Assembly (NCBI GenBank): GCA_026119855.1
Contig: JAOWBW010000268.1
Location: 889,480-953,479 of the forward strand
From: Campanula takesimana
Taxonomy: Eukaryota; Streptophyta; Magnoliopsida; Asterales; Campanulaceae
Reading direction: 5' to 3'
Length of the DNA stretch: 64,000 nt
Positions 31,005 to 43,576 of the stretch are shown here, one piece after another. Within the stretch, counting starts at the first letter, position 1, and every line of letters starts with the position of its first letter. A program made the position numbers and the translations under genes. A model generated the notes under the pieces. The model was given only the letters and a program-made list of their open reading frames with translations. It searched no databases and had not been told where the DNA came from.

Positions 31005-31782
31005 AACTTGTGTAGAAGCAAAATTAACAAGAAGGTCATTCCATTCAATTGAAAGACATAGTGAACCACTTGAATTGGTTCATACGGATTTATGTGATTT
31101 TAAATCAACACAATCACGTGGAGGCAATAAGTACTTTATGACTTTAGTAGATGATGGCACAAAATTTTGTTATGTGTATCTTATCAAACGTAAAGATGAA
31201 GCTATAGAGAAGTTTACTCTCTATAAAAATGAAGTTGAGAATCAATTAAACCGGAAAATTAAGGTGCTAAGAAGTGATAGGGGAGGTGAATATGAATTTC
31301 CATTTGAAGCAATTTGTGCACAAAATGGAATTAAACATACAACCTCCGCACCTTATACACCCCAACAAAACAGTGTTGCCGAAAGGAAAAATCGGACATT
31401 AAAAGAAATGATGAATGCCATGTTAATAAGTTCGGGATTACCGGATAACATGTGGGGAGAAGCCGTGTTGTCGGCTAACTACGTGTTAAATAGGATACCC
31501 CGAAAGAAACAAGACAAAACCCCTTATGAACTATGGCATGGAAGAGTGCCAAGTTACAAACACTTGCGAGTGTGGGGGTGTCTTGCAAAGGTAGCCGTAC
31601 CTCCACCTAAAAAGGTGAAAATTGGGCCGAAAACTATTGATTGCATATTTATAGGGTATGCACATAATAGTAGTGCTTATAGATTTCTTGTGTATGATTC
31701 AAAAATTGAAGATATACACAAGAATACTATAATGGAATCAATAAACGTGTCTTTCTTTGAGAATATATTCCCGTGTAAATAA
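31000..31782 (+). pseudogene. Copia A: integrase
   Basis: Continues from the CETCVEAK half of the HHCC domain. The catalytic core has aspartates in LVHTDLCDF and LRSDRGGEYE and the glutamate in NSVAERKNRT, so the D-D-E triad is complete. It ends at a TAA (31780-31782), after which an acidic linker in another frame, with a further TAG at 31854-31856, leads to reverse transcriptase. Function in life would be insertion of the cDNA at chromosomal targets. Confidence 0.92.
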
Positions 31783-31856
31783 GAAATGAGGCAAGCTCAT
31801 CGACTAGGGTTATAGATTCAATAGAAGAAGAACACGTACAAGAAGAAGAAGAATAG

Positions 31857-33166
31857 GTGGAACCTCGACGGAGCAAAAGAGCTAGGGTTGAAAAATCCAT
31901 TGGTCCGGAATTTCTAACCTATATGGTAGAAAGTGAACCACAAAGTTATAAAGAAGCCGTTACCTCTTCGGAAGGACCTTTGTGGAAGGAAGCAATTAAA
32001 AGTGAAATTTATTCCATTTTGCAAAATCACACTTGGGAATTAGTGGATCTTCCTCCGGGAAGTAAACCACTAGGATATAAGTGGATTTTCAAAAGAAAAA
32101 TGAAAGCGGACGGAACAATTGACAAATATAAGGTCCGTCTTGTAATTAAAGGTTATAGACAAAAAGAAGGCCTAGACTATTTTGATACATATTCTCCTGT
32201 CACAAGAATAACATCAATAAGAGTCGTACTTGCAATTGCCGCTTTGAGAAATCTTGAAATACATCAAATGGATGTAAAAACGGCTTTTCTAAATGGAGAT
32301 TTAGAAGAAGAAATTTACATGGAACAACCCGAGGGGTTTGTTGCACATGGACAAGAGAACAAGGTGTGCAAGTTAGTAAAGTCATTATATGGCTTAAAAC
32401 AAGCACCAAAACAATGGCATAAAAAATTTGATAACGCCATGATGCAAAGTGGATTTAAAATAAATGAATGTGACAAATGTGTCTATACTAAAACCACGGA
32501 AAATGGCTATGTCATTTTGTGTCTTTATGTAGACGATATGCTTATCATTGGAAGTAATGATAAGATGATTAAATCCACCAAAGACATGTTGAATTCAAAA
32601 TTTGACATGAAAGATTTGGGCGTTGCGGATGTAATCCTTGGAGTTAAAATTTCTAGAATATCCAATGGACTTGTATTAAGTCAAACTCATTATGTGGATA
32701 AAATTCTTGAGAAATTTAGCAAGGATGACAATGGAATTGCGAGTACTCCGTTTGACCAAAATCTTCATCTTTCAAAGAATAGAGAAGATCCGGTGTCTCA
32801 ATTAGAGTATTCAAGAATTATTGGAAGTCTAATGTACTTGATGAGTTGTACTCGGCCGGATATTGCTTATGCTGTTAGCAAACTGAGCCGGTATACTAGT
32901 AATCCTGGAACAAATCAGTGGAAGGGTATAGTAAGAGTACTAAGGTACTTGAGATATACTCGTGATTTTGGATTACACTACTATAGACATCCAGCTGTGA
33001 TAGAAGGATATAGTGATGCTAATTGGATATCGGATATCAAAGACTCAAGGTCTACGAGAGGATATGTATTCACATTGGCAGGTGCAGCTATATCATGGAA
33101 ATCTTCTAAGCAAACTGTTATAGCTAGATCAACCATGGAATCTGAGTTTATAGCATTAGATAAATG
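31857..33166 (+). pseudogene. Copia A: reverse transcriptase and first half of RNase H
   Basis: Seen: PRRSKRARV linker, YKWIFKRKMKADGTIDKYK, MDVKTAFLNGDLEEEIYMEQ, LYGLKQAPKQWHKKFD, the catalytic LYVDDMLIIGS, MKDLGVADVILGV, LMYLMSCTRPDIAYAV, then RNase H with GYSDANWISD and GYVFTLAGAAISWKSSKQ. The frame is clean until it is cut by element B at 33167, where it reads into LTR sequence. The remainder of RNase H lies at 41731-42066. Confidence 0.95.
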
Positions 33167-34676
33167 TGTTGGTAGTGGTGCCCTAGGCACGTTTAATAAA
33201 CGTTGTAATTGTTATCATTTATTTCATATCAATAAAGAGATGTTTTGATTATTATTGTTGTTCATGTTTACTTATAATAATCCCCGTCCCTAGTACTTGT
33301 TAAGCACTAGTATAAAGGCTAAATGATCATGGGATGATCATGTTAGATTTATGGGTACTTGTTTGGAACAAGGTACTGGACATGACCCGCTGTATGAGAT
33401 TTATGTCATGGTCTATGTCGTACATATATCTCATATTAGTTATGTCATTTGAATCCTTAGACATGAAGTTATTATAGTCTTCCACTTGATGAACATTGTG
33501 TTTGACATATTCAAACGCTACCTTAACACGGTAGTTATAAAGGGTATGATTGGCATAATCGGATTCCCGTTGAGAAGAATAATAAGCTAAATGGATTTGT
33601 CCCTCCACGGAGAGATGTCAAGCTTGGGCCCCTCGAAGGATTGATGTTGATGAAATGTTCGGTCGGACTCAAATGGATTGATTGGATCAACAGCATTTGA
33701 ATTATCAACATATTCGGAATCGAGAAAGTATTGAACAAGACAAGTTGACTGTTTGACCATGACTTGTGTTCAATGACATCGTGGACAAAAGGATTGTGAC
33801 ATATTCTAAAGGAATGCGAACTTGTATCTAGTTATACTATTTGGCTAGGTATGACGGTTTGCTAGAACCTAATCATATCTTATGGGATCATGTTTGAGCC
33901 CATTGCTAACTTAGTATAATCCTAGAGGGTCACACACAATAGAACGAATCTTAAATAAGAGGACTATATTGGAATTTAGGGTCGAAGGACCTCAAGGGAA
34001 TTTCTGGAATTATTCTGGGCCTCCTGGTCAACCAAGCGGGCGCTTGGGTTGAACCAGGCGGGTGCCTGAATAAGCCGGAAAAGGCCTTGACTTTCTGCCC
34101 AAATGAGCGGGCGCTCGGGGGGTACCAGGCGGGCGCCCGGTATGCCGACTGGAAATTTCCTAATTCGATTAGGAAAGGTTTTTGGCACAATATTCCTATT
34201 TGGAATAGGTCTTAATTGTGTATAAAAACCCCAATTCGGCCAGACCATATTAACTAGTGCTTTTGTGAGTCTCAAAGAGTTTGAGAGAGATTTTATTTTG
34301 TTCTAAGATATCATTGATTGAGGAACAAAATAATTCACAAATAAATTCCATATAGTTCTTTATTAAATTGTGAAAGCGTGTTTTACAATTATTGGTCTAG
34401 CAACCAAGATCGAAGAAGTTCCTTTGATATTCGTTCGAAGTGTGGATACCGCTAGAGGGTGAATTTTATCATCTTACAAAGTTCGTGATTTGTTCGTGAT
34501 ATAGCTTCAAGATCTCCACCAAGACCAAAGAGTAAAATTCATAGCCATCAAGGGTTAGTTATTCCTCTATTCATCTTGTTGTATTTGATTTAATCATATG
34601 AACGGATCTATGGCTTTGGGTTTCTTAAAAATTTAATTGTTATATTCCGCTGCGCATGTTACTTGGAAACCCAACA
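33167..34676 (+). repeat. 5' LTR of copia B
   Basis: 1510 bp, TGTTGGTAG to CCAACA. It carries four GC-rich palindrome-like motifs between 34032 and 34140, including CCAAGCGGGCGCTTGG (34032-34047). A TATA-like TGTATAAAAACCCC follows at about 34217, so the cluster sits 80-185 bp upstream of the likely core promoter. Confidence 0.95.
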
Positions 34677-34677
34677 G

Positions 34678-34690
34678 TGGTATCAGAGCC
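34678..34690 (+). other. Primer-binding site of copia B (tRNA-iMet)
   Basis: TGGTATCAGAGCC, one base after the LTR. Confidence 0.95.
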
Positions 34691-36231
34691 TCGTTCATGT
34701 TGATTAATTCAATACTTGGATCATGTTATGTGTATATAAATTGTTTATGTGCCAAGCATGATATGAATATTGGATTATATGATGTTTATGTGTTTTGTGA
34801 TTTTATGTGGTTTATTGTTTTGCAACTTTAATCGCACGATTCAATCGCAATAAAAATTATGGTGGATTATGAATTATATCGATTATTGATTTTTGATTAG
34901 ATCAAAGTTTTAATAATCGGGGGAAAAATAATTTTGAGACAAAATTTTCGAACTTTAAAATTCTACACCATTCTGACCATTCAGGCGGGCGCTTGGTCAT
35001 AACCAGGCGGGCGCTCGCTCGGCAGAATATGTTCTGATTTTGGATAAAATCTGAATATAGAATTTTCGATAAATTCAACAAAACCAGTAACAGAACCAAT
35101 CCAGACTTGCTGATCTGGAATGGGTTTTGGGTAGTTGGTTTGTGTGTGGATTTTGGGGTTTGAATTTCCTATTTGTTTTAGTTTTGTGATTCCTAGATTG
35201 GTTCAAGTTTTGGATGGCTAATCTGCGTTCATCGAGATTGTGTTTCCCAAAATTGATCGCAATCAAAGTTTCAAAGATAAAACGAAGTTAGAATTATGAA
35301 GAGTTCATAATTGCTAAAATTGAGAAACAAGGTTCTTGATTCAATGATTGGAGATCCATGTGGAATTGTGAATGCAATTGTCTTACGTTCATTGAGACCA
35401 TCTATTGCTTAGTTTCGGCCACATGGACTACTTTCTTGGTTTCTTGAATTAGTGCGGGATTGTGGTTGCCTAATGGCTTAGTTCGACCGCACTTCTTGTT
35501 GTCTTGATTTGGAGATAATAACCAAAGTTGAAATAGTCTCATCCTCATAATTATAGAGAAACTAATGACACATAAATATCATGCTTAAATTAATAGAGAT
35601 TAATTTAGTGGCTAAACTTGATGTGTAACATGTTTATATTATGTGCTCATAAATGTGTTATATGCTATATGTGATGAACCTTCAAAGAAAGTTTTAAGTC
35701 CTTTTTTGCCATGCCATGATTAAAACACTTGTTTATATATGGGTGATTTTGATGTGGGTTCGCCTCCGCGAAGTGCATTGATTTTATTCATATATGAGCA
35801 AGATGAGGTTCTTTAATTTAATGTGGGCTTGCCTCCGCAAGGTGCGTTAAATTGAATGGTTCCTATGCGTTTAAAATGGTCGGACTTAATTAGGCGTCAA
35901 AACAGTTTTGGGCCTAGGCAAAAGATGAGATTAAACATGCCTTTTGAAATCGGATTTCTCAAAGAATCTCATAAAAAGGATCTAAGAATCATATGGGATA
36001 TGATTGACATGATTGTCTACCTAATTAATTTAGTTTTTGAGCGGTCCGCCTCCGTGGACTCAAAAGTTAAATTAAAGTTGGATCTTAGCCCAATTAAATT
36101 ATATTATACATTGGATGTATAAGAAGGTTATATAATTTAGTGGGAGTATTTGTTTGGAAAAATACATTGTTTATCTCTTTAATGAAAACCGGTACTTATT
36201 AAATTTTGGAAATTTTGCATATTTGTAGATA
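34691..36231 (+). other. Leader of copia B between primer site and gag
   Basis: About 1.5 kb without a supported gene. Two more GGCGGGCGC motifs lie at 34982-35020. A GCCTCCGC-cored motif recurs at 35756-35776, 35822-35846 and 36041-36060. The 88-residue frame at 35856-36122 has no recognisable domain. Confidence 0.6.
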
Positions 36232-39200
36232 ATGACTAATAACACTCAATCAATGTCGTTGCGATCGATCCTTGAGAAGGATAAGCTCGAAGAGAATGGT
36301 ACAAACTTTATGGATTGGATCCGTAGCATAAGAATCGTTCTTAGGCAAGAAGATAAGTTGTACATTCTCGATGGGCCTCTCCCTGCTGAACCACCGCCTA
36401 CTGCCCCTAGGGTATAAAGGGATAATTACAAGAAACATCGTAATGATTCTAGAGATGTAAGTTGTCTCATGCTTACTGCTATGTGTTCAAAACTCCAACA
36501 AACTTTGGAACATTTGGAAGCCTATGAGATAGGCATGGAGTTAAGAACCATGTTTCAAGAGCAAGCTAGGCAAGAGAGGTACAAGACCATTGTTGCATTG
36601 ACTACTTGTAAAATGAATGAAGGACAACAAGTGAGTCCTCACTTTCTTAAAATGAAAGGTTATGTAGAGCACCTTGAGAAACTTGGATATCCAATTCCAT
36701 TGGAGCTAGCCACGGATCTCATTCTTAATTCATTGCCTAAAAGTTATAATCAGTTTGTGATGAATTATAACATGCATGGAATTGATAAGAATCTCTCTGA
36801 GTTGCATGGGATGCTCAAAACTGCAGAGATGAAAATTGTGGAGAAAGGTTCTCCCGTGCTTTTGGTTCATGATGGGAAGAAGGCTAGTGCCAAAGGAAAG
36901 GGTAAGAAAGTTGTCAAACCCAAAATAAGCAAGGCAAAGGTTGCCAAGGCTTCTGAGGCAAAACCTGATTCACAAAAGGATGCAATCTGTTTCCATTGTC
37001 AAGAAGTTGGTCATTGGAAACGTAATTGCAAGGCTTTCTTGGAAGAGCAAAAAAAGAAGAAGAGCAGCAAGGCTGCGTCGACTTCAGGTATCTATATGAT
37101 AGATATTCTCATTTCTACCACTGATTCTTGGGTATTGGATACCAGATGTGGTTCTCACATTTGTCTAAATGTGCAGGGACTAAAGAATAGGAGACTGCTT
37201 AAAGAAGGTGAAGTAGATCTACGCGTTGGGAATGGAGCAAGAGTTGCTGCATTAGCCGTAGGAACTTATGAAGTCACTTTACCTTCCGGATTAATTCTTG
37301 TTTTGAACAATTGTTATTATGTTCCGGATTTAAGCAGAAATATTATTTCAATTTCTTGTTTGGATAATGAAGGTTTTAAGTTTCTTATTGAGAATAAGAA
37401 ATTTTCTATTTATTTAAATGATGTGCTTTATGGTATTGCTAATTCATTTAATGGCCTTTATATCTTGGATGTCAAGAATGAAAATAATGACAATGTCTAT
37501 CATGTAAATAAGAAATCTAAACCTAATGATGTAAATCATACTTATTTGTGGCATTGTCGTCTTGGTCATATTAATGAGAAGCGTATCTCAAAGCTCCATG
37601 GGGACGGACTTTTAGGTTCATGTGACCTCGAGTCATATGACACTTGTGAGTCGTGTCTTCTTGGAAAAATGACTAAGACACCTTTTACCAAGCTAGGTGA
37701 AAGGGCAAGCGACTTATTGGGGTTGATACATTCCGATGTATGCGGACCATTAAGTAGCAATGCTAGGGGAGGATTTCAATACTTCATAACCTTCACTGAT
37801 GATTATAGTAGATTTGGGTATGTTTACCTAATGAAACATAAAAGTGAAGCATTTGAGATATTTAGAATATTTCAAAATGAAGTAGAAAAGCAACTTGGCA
37901 AAAGTATTAAGGCACTTCGATTAGATCGTGGTGGAGAATACTTGAGTCAAGAATTTGATGATCATCTAAAGAATTGTGCAATAGTTTCACAATTGACTCC
38001 ACCCGGAACACCACAATGGAATGGTGTGTCCGAGAGGAGGAATCGGACCTTGTTAGACATGGTTCGATCAATGATGAGTCAAGTTGATCTTCCAATATCC
38101 TTTTGGGGTTACGCCCTAGAAACCGCTGCTTTCACACTAAATCGTGTTCCAACTAAATCGGTTCAAAAGACTCCATATGAGATGTGGAGCGGAAAGAAGC
38201 CTTGTCTGTCTTTCATGAAGATTTGGGGTTGTGAAGCTTTTGTCAAAAGACTTATCTCAGACAAACTTGCACACAACTCTGATAAATGTATTTTCGTGGG
38301 ATATCCTAAGGAAACTAGAGGATATTACTTTTACAACCGTGAGGACAACAAAGTGTTTGTTGCCCGAACTGGTGTCTTTCTAGAGAAAGAGTTTCTCTCC
38401 AAAGAAATCAGTGGGATTAAAATAAATCTTGAAGAAATTCGAGACCCAGAAAATAACATTGAACCAATAGTGGAACAAGAACAAGAACCACAAGGAGTTG
38501 TGGAACCTGTTCAAAATACACAAGCAACTCGCAGATCTAGTAGGTTACGATCCGAGCCCGAGAGATATGGATTTCTCGTAACGGATATTAATGAGGTAGA
38601 AATCATTGAGAATGATGAACCGTCAACCTACCAAGAGGCGATGTCTTCTCCTGATTCGGACAAGTGGCTTGGAGCCATGGAATCCGAATTGCAATCCATG
38701 CAAGACAATCAAGTTTGGAATTTGATTGATGCGCCCGAAGGTGTAAAAACCATAGGATGCAAATGGGTCTTCAAGAAGAAGACTGACATGGATGGGAAGG
38801 TGCATACTTACAAAGCTAGGCTTGTAGCGAAAGGTTATAGGCAAGTTCATGGTATTGACTATGATGAGACCTTTTCACCCGTAGCAATGATCAAGTCTAT
38901 AAGAATTTTGCTTGGCATTGCCGCATATCATTACTATGAAAAATGGCAGATGGACGTCAAAACCGCTTTCCTGAATGGCAAACTTCAAGAGGATGTGTAT
39001 ATGACACAACCAGAAGGTTTTGAACAAGATTCTAAGGTATGCAAATTGCAGAGATCCATCTATGGATTGAAGCAAGCTTCTAGGAGTTGGAATCTCCGTT
39101 TTGATGAATCGGTCAAAGAGTTTGGTTTCATCAAGAACGAAGATGAGCCTTGTGTATACAAGAAGATTAGTGGGAGCATAGTGCTATTCCTTGTTTTATA

Positions 39201-39450
39201 CGTGGATGACATATTACTCATTGGAAACGACATTCCTACACTTCAGTCTGTGAAGACTTGGTTAGGAAAGTGTTTTGCAATGAAAGATATGGGTGAAGCC
39301 GCATATATTCTTGGCATTAAGATCTATAGAGATAGATCAAGGAGACTACTTGGTTTAAGCAAAGTACATATATTGACAAGGTCATTAGAAGATTCCGTAT
39401 GGAAAATTCCAAGAGAGGCACCTTGCCCGTGTTACATGGAGTTTCTCTAA
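36232..39450 (+). pseudogene. Copia B: gag, protease, integrase, reverse transcriptase
   Basis: The ATG at 36232 opens a frame that continues to 39450 apart from one TAA at 36415-36417. Seen: gag start (SLRSILEKDKLEENGTNF), gag helices, the CCHC knuckle CFHCQEVGHWKRNC, protease WVLDTRCGSHIC in which the usual DTG/DSG is DTR, the HHCC region (LWHCRLGHIN to TCESCLLGK), integrase aspartates in IHSDVCGP and LRLDRGGEYL and glutamate in NGVSERRNRT, then reverse transcriptase with MDVKTAFLNGKLQED, LYVDDILLIGN and MKDMGEAAYILGI. A one-base loss near 39365 ends the frame. The DTR change alone should abolish protease activity. Confidence 0.95.
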
Positions 39451-40190
39451 GCAAGACTCAATGTCCTAAGACAAACGATGAGCGTGAGAAAATGAATGAT
39501 GTTCCATATGCTTCGGCAATTGGGTCCATCATGTATGCCATGATTTGTACTAGGCCGGATGTATCTTATGCTTTGAGCATGACAAGTAGATACCAATCCG
39601 ACCCTGGCGAAAATCACTGGATAGCTGTAAAAGCGATTCTTAAGTACTTGAGAAGAACTAAAGACTCGTTTTTGGTCTATGGAGGAATGGAAGATGATCT
39701 CGTTGTAAATGCTTACACGGATGCAAGCTTCTAAACCGACAAAGATGATAGCCGATCGCAATCGGGTTTTGTGTTTATGTTAAATGGTGGAGCTGTAAGC
39801 TGGAAGAGTTCCAAGCAAAGTACAACCGCTGATTCTACAACAGAAGCTGAGTATATTGCTGCATCGGATGCTGCAAAGGAAGCTGTTTGGATTAAGAAGT
39901 TCATAACTGAACTCGAAGTGGTTCCTAGTATTGCTAATCCAATAGACCTTTATTGCGATAATAATGGTGCTATTGCTCAAGCAAAGGAACCAAGAGCACA
40001 TCAAAAATCCAAACACATACTTAGGCGTTTTCATATCATTCAAGAGATCGTTGATAGGGGAGACGTAAATATATGCAGAGTACCTACTGATGACAATGTT
40101 GCGGACCCGCTAACAAAGGGACTTCCACAAGCTAAACATGATGGTCATATTAGGTCCATGGGTATTAGATACATGGGAGATTGGGCCTAG
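39366..40190 (+). pseudogene. Copia B: end of reverse transcriptase and RNase H
   Basis: Resumes in the shifted frame with IGSIMYAMICTRPDVSYAL and the RNase H start VNAYTDASF, stops at a TAA (39732-39734, probably a former CAA), then continues in the same frame with GFVFMLNGGAVSWKSSKQ, STTEAEYIAASDAAKEAVW, LYCDNNGAIAQA, QKSKHILRRFH and NVADPLTKGL, ending at a natural stop at 40190. Fourteen bases later the 3' LTR begins. Confidence 0.93.
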
Positions 40191-40204
40191 GGCAAGTGGG
40201 AGAT

Positions 40205-41725
40205 TGTTGGTAGTGGTGCCCTAGGCATGTTTAATAAACGTTGTAATTGTTATCATTTATTTCATATCAATAAAGAGATGTTTTGATTATTATTGTTGTT
40301 CATGTTTACTTATAATAATCCCCGTCCCTAGTACTTGTTAAGCACTAGTATAAAGGCTAAATGATCATGGGATGATCATGTTAGATTTATGGGTACTTGT
40401 TTGGAACAAGGTACTGGACATGACCCGCTGTATGAGATTTATGTCATGGTCTATGTCGTACATATATCTCATATTAGTTATGTCATTTGAATCCTTAGAC
40501 ATGAAGTTATTATAGTCTTCCACTTGATGAACATTGTGTTTGACATATTCAAACGCTACCTTAACACGATAGTTATAAAGGGTATGATTGGCATAATCGG
40601 ATTCCCGTTGGGAAGAATAATAAGCTAAATGGATTTGTCCCTCCACGGAGAGATGTCAAGCTTGGGCCCCTCGAAGGAATGATGTTGATGAAATGTTCGG
40701 CCGGACTCAAATGGATTGATTGGATCAACAGCATTTGAATTATCAACATATTCAGAATCGAGAAAGTATTGAACAAGACAAGTTGACTGTTTGACCATGA
40801 CTTGTGTTCAATGACATCGTGGACAAAAGGATTGTGACATATTCTAAAGGAATGCGAACTTGTATCTAGTTATACTATTTGGCTAGGTATGACGGTTTGC
40901 TAGAACCTAATCATATCTTATGGGATCATGTTTGAGCCCATTGCCAACTTAGTATAATCCTAGAGGGTCACACACAATAGAACGAATCTTAAATAAGAGG
41001 ACTATATTGGAATTTAGGGTCGAAGGACCTCAAGGGAATTTCTGGAATTATTCTGGGCCTCCTGGTCAACCAAGCGGGCGCTTGGGTTGAACCAGGCGGG
41101 CGCCTGAATAAGCCGGAAAAGGCCTTGACCTTCTGCCCAAATGAGCGGGCGCTCGGGGGGTACCAGGCGGGCGCCCGGTATGCCGACTGGAAATTTCCTA
41201 ATTCGATTAGGAAAGGTTTTTGGCACAAGATTCCTATTTGGAATATGTCTGAATTGTGTATAAAAACCCCAATTCGGCCAGACCATATTAACTAGTGCTT
41301 TTGTGAGTCTCAAAGAGTTTGAGAGAGATTTTATTTTGTTCTAAGATATCATTGATTGAGGAACAAAATAATTCACAAATAAATTCCATATAGTTCTTTA
41401 TTAAATTGTGAAAGCGTGTTTTACAATTATTGGTCTAGCAACCAAGATCGAAGAAGTTCCTTTGATATTCGTTCGAAGTGTGGATACCGCTAGAGGGTGA
41501 ATTTTATCATCTTACAAAGTTCGTGATTTGTTCGTGATTTGTTCGTGATAAAGCTTCAAGATCTACACTAAGACCAAAGAGAAAAATTCATAGCCATCAA
41601 GGGTTAGTTATTCCTCTATTCATCTTGTTGTATTTGATTTAATCATATGAACGGATCTATGGCTTTGGGTTTCTTAAAAATTTAATTGCTATATTCCGCT
41701 GCGCATGTTACTTGGAAACCCAACA
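40205..41725 (+). repeat. 3' LTR of copia B
   Basis: 1521 bp; 11 bp longer than the 5' LTR because GTTCGTGATTT near 41520 is repeated once more. The GGCGGGCGC cluster is conserved at about 41074-41180. Confidence 0.95.
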
Positions 41726-41730
41726 AAATG

Positions 41731-42066
41731 TGGTGAGGAAGCCGAATGGCTACGCCAATTTCTAGAAGATATTCCGAAATGGGATAAACCTGTGCCAGCA
41801 ATTTGTATACATTGCGATAGCCAATCTGCGATTGGTAGGGCACAAAATCATATGTATAATGGTAAGTCTAGACATATACGTCGACGACATAATACCATTA
41901 AGCAACTAATTGCAACCGGTACAATATCTATTGACTATGTAAAGTCAAAAGATAATTTGGCGGATCCGCTAACCAAAGGGTTAAGTAAAGAAGCGGTTGC
42001 AAAGTTGACATTGGGAATGGGATTAAAGCCTCTTGATAAGTTAAACACAGCGGAAAATCCAACCTA
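41731..42066 (+). pseudogene. Copia A: C-terminal RNase H, separated by element B
   Basis: Begins directly after B's target duplication with EEAEWLRQFLEDIPKW, continues with IHCDSQSAIGRAQ, the SRHIRRRHNTIKQ block and DNLADPLTKGL, and stops at 42066. Its frame matches the cut end at 33166 when B and one copy of AAATG are disregarded, confirming the insertion point. Confidence 0.93.
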
Positions 42067-42578
42067 GTTGACTGGAGATCCCAATATCTAGGTTCAAAAG
42101 GGACAACCTAACTGTTAAAAGACTTGTAGCGTCACTGTGGGGGTTACCCCATACCCATTCCTTAAAAGTGACATCCCGAGAGAAATGAGGTTAAGCCGTT
42201 GGCTTTTAATGATTCTTATGTGAAGTAAAATGGGTTACTTAAAAGAATCACCTATGTGAGAAAAAAGTGTGGGCCGCTTTGAGAAGAATTATGTGAGGCT
42301 TAATTCTTAGACCTTCTCACAGAACCAGGCATTGTGCTCCAGGGCCATAATGGACACAGCTATGAGAGCTGAATTGTGTTAGGCCGATACCTGTGCAAAG
42401 TATATGATCGGCTACATAAAAAGCTAGCAGTTCAAGGACATCGTGTCTACTGATTAGCGAGTAGAGTAAATATATCTTGCAAGGGAAGGTTCAAAGGGCA
42501 GACCCTACCTATCCTATGCAGGTTTTCGACTGCCGGACTTTATCACCTATCCTCATGAATTTCTTTCATGTGGGGGAT
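42067..42578 (+). other. 3' untranslated region and polypurine tract of copia A
   Basis: Non-coding, ending in the polypurine tract TGTGGGGGAT (about 42569-42578) just before the LTR; this tract primes plus-strand DNA synthesis. Confidence 0.85.
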
Positions 42579-43571
42579 TGTTGGAAAATAGTGTGGTTTT
42601 GAAGGAAATTATGCGGAATTTCCATAAGGGTAATTTTGTCCAACGACAAAATTGATTATGGGTTTGTGTTCTACTCCATGAGAAGAATGAAATCAAGTAT
42701 TAATTTGTCCAAAATGGTTATTGGATGAATGAGATATGAATGCTCAAAGTAAGTGGGTTGGAAAGTGAAAATGTGGATATCCCACATTGGAAGGGAAATG
42801 AACCTTTTGCTAGTATAAAGACTTGGACACTAGAGTAGTGTTCAAGACTAAGTAGCATAGAGGCTCTCTCTCGCGCGCAGGGGGGGTGCAAATCAAATCC
42901 CAAATTTAGCTTGCGAGGTGCGTACTCGTGCATGGGCGCGTCCTGCGGACACGAATGTAGCACCGAAATGGCCTAGTCGGACCAACCCACCTTTTGGTAA
43001 AATTTTTGGTTTGTGAATCAAAAATAATGAGCAGTTTTTGATTTCTAACATTGTAACTGCCAAGTATCAATGGGTTAATTGCAGTCTTAATTTCGAGATT
43101 AAGTGCAGCAAATAAAAACTGAAAGATTCAAATTAAAACAGAGTTTTAATTTCGAGTTTAATTGCAGATTTCAGTTTCGGATTCTTGGCTTTGTGCAGCT
43201 ATAAAAAGGAGTGTTCACAAACTGGTTGAAACACACTGAGAAAAACAATCTTCCTCCATCTTTCTTTTGCTGCATATTGTTCTGCGATTTCCTTGGCCTC
43301 CTTGCATTGTTAATAGTGGTGATTCTGTCCAAGCGCAATTCAGTTCGCCGGGAAACTTGGGTGCAAAGTGCCCCCGGTCCGCACGTTCTATCCTGGGAGG
43401 CTAGCGTCCCGACAAAACTTAAGCACACGTGGTGAGGGGACGAATAAGTCTTAAGGAGACAGTGACCAACTGGGCTCGTGCAAACGACAATCGAATTTTA
43501 CTTTCTGTATTTCCAGTTTATTGTTCAATTTATTATTCTGTATTTGTTCTTTCTGTTGTAAACCACTAACA
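42579..43571 (+). repeat. 3' LTR of copia A
   Basis: 993 bp, near-identical to 28381-29374, with an intact TATA-type box GCTATAAAAAGG at about 43198. Confidence 0.95.
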
Positions 43572-43576
43572 GAGAT

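Larger units (their letters stand above)
33167..41725 (+). mobile_element. Ty1/copia retrotransposon B, 8559 bp, inserted in A
   Basis: A target duplication AAATG at 33162-33166 and 41726-41730, inside the RNase H sequence of A. LTRs 33167-34676 and 40205-41725, iMet primer site 34678-34690, polypurine tract AGTGGGAGAT at 40195-40204. The coding region is complete in domain order, but has two in-frame stops, one frameshift and a mutated protease motif. The long leader (34677-36231) and long LTRs make it larger than C or A. Confidence 0.96.
28381..43571 (+). mobile_element. Ty1/copia retrotransposon A, split by element B
   Basis: A target duplication GAGAT at 28376-28380 and 43572-43576; LTRs of 994 and 993 bp. 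Removing B (8559 bp) and its 5-bp duplication leaves about 6.6 kb. Domain order gag, protease, integrase, reverse transcriptase, RNase H. Several frameshifts and stops are present in addition to the insertion, so it is dead. No tRNA-type primer site follows the 5' LTR. Confidence 0.95.

Noticed and set aside
33327..34275. Minus-strand frames of 67-99 residues in the copia B LTR, repeated at 40365-41313
   Set aside because: Identical in both LTRs and lacking any domain; open by chance through the GC-rich motifs.
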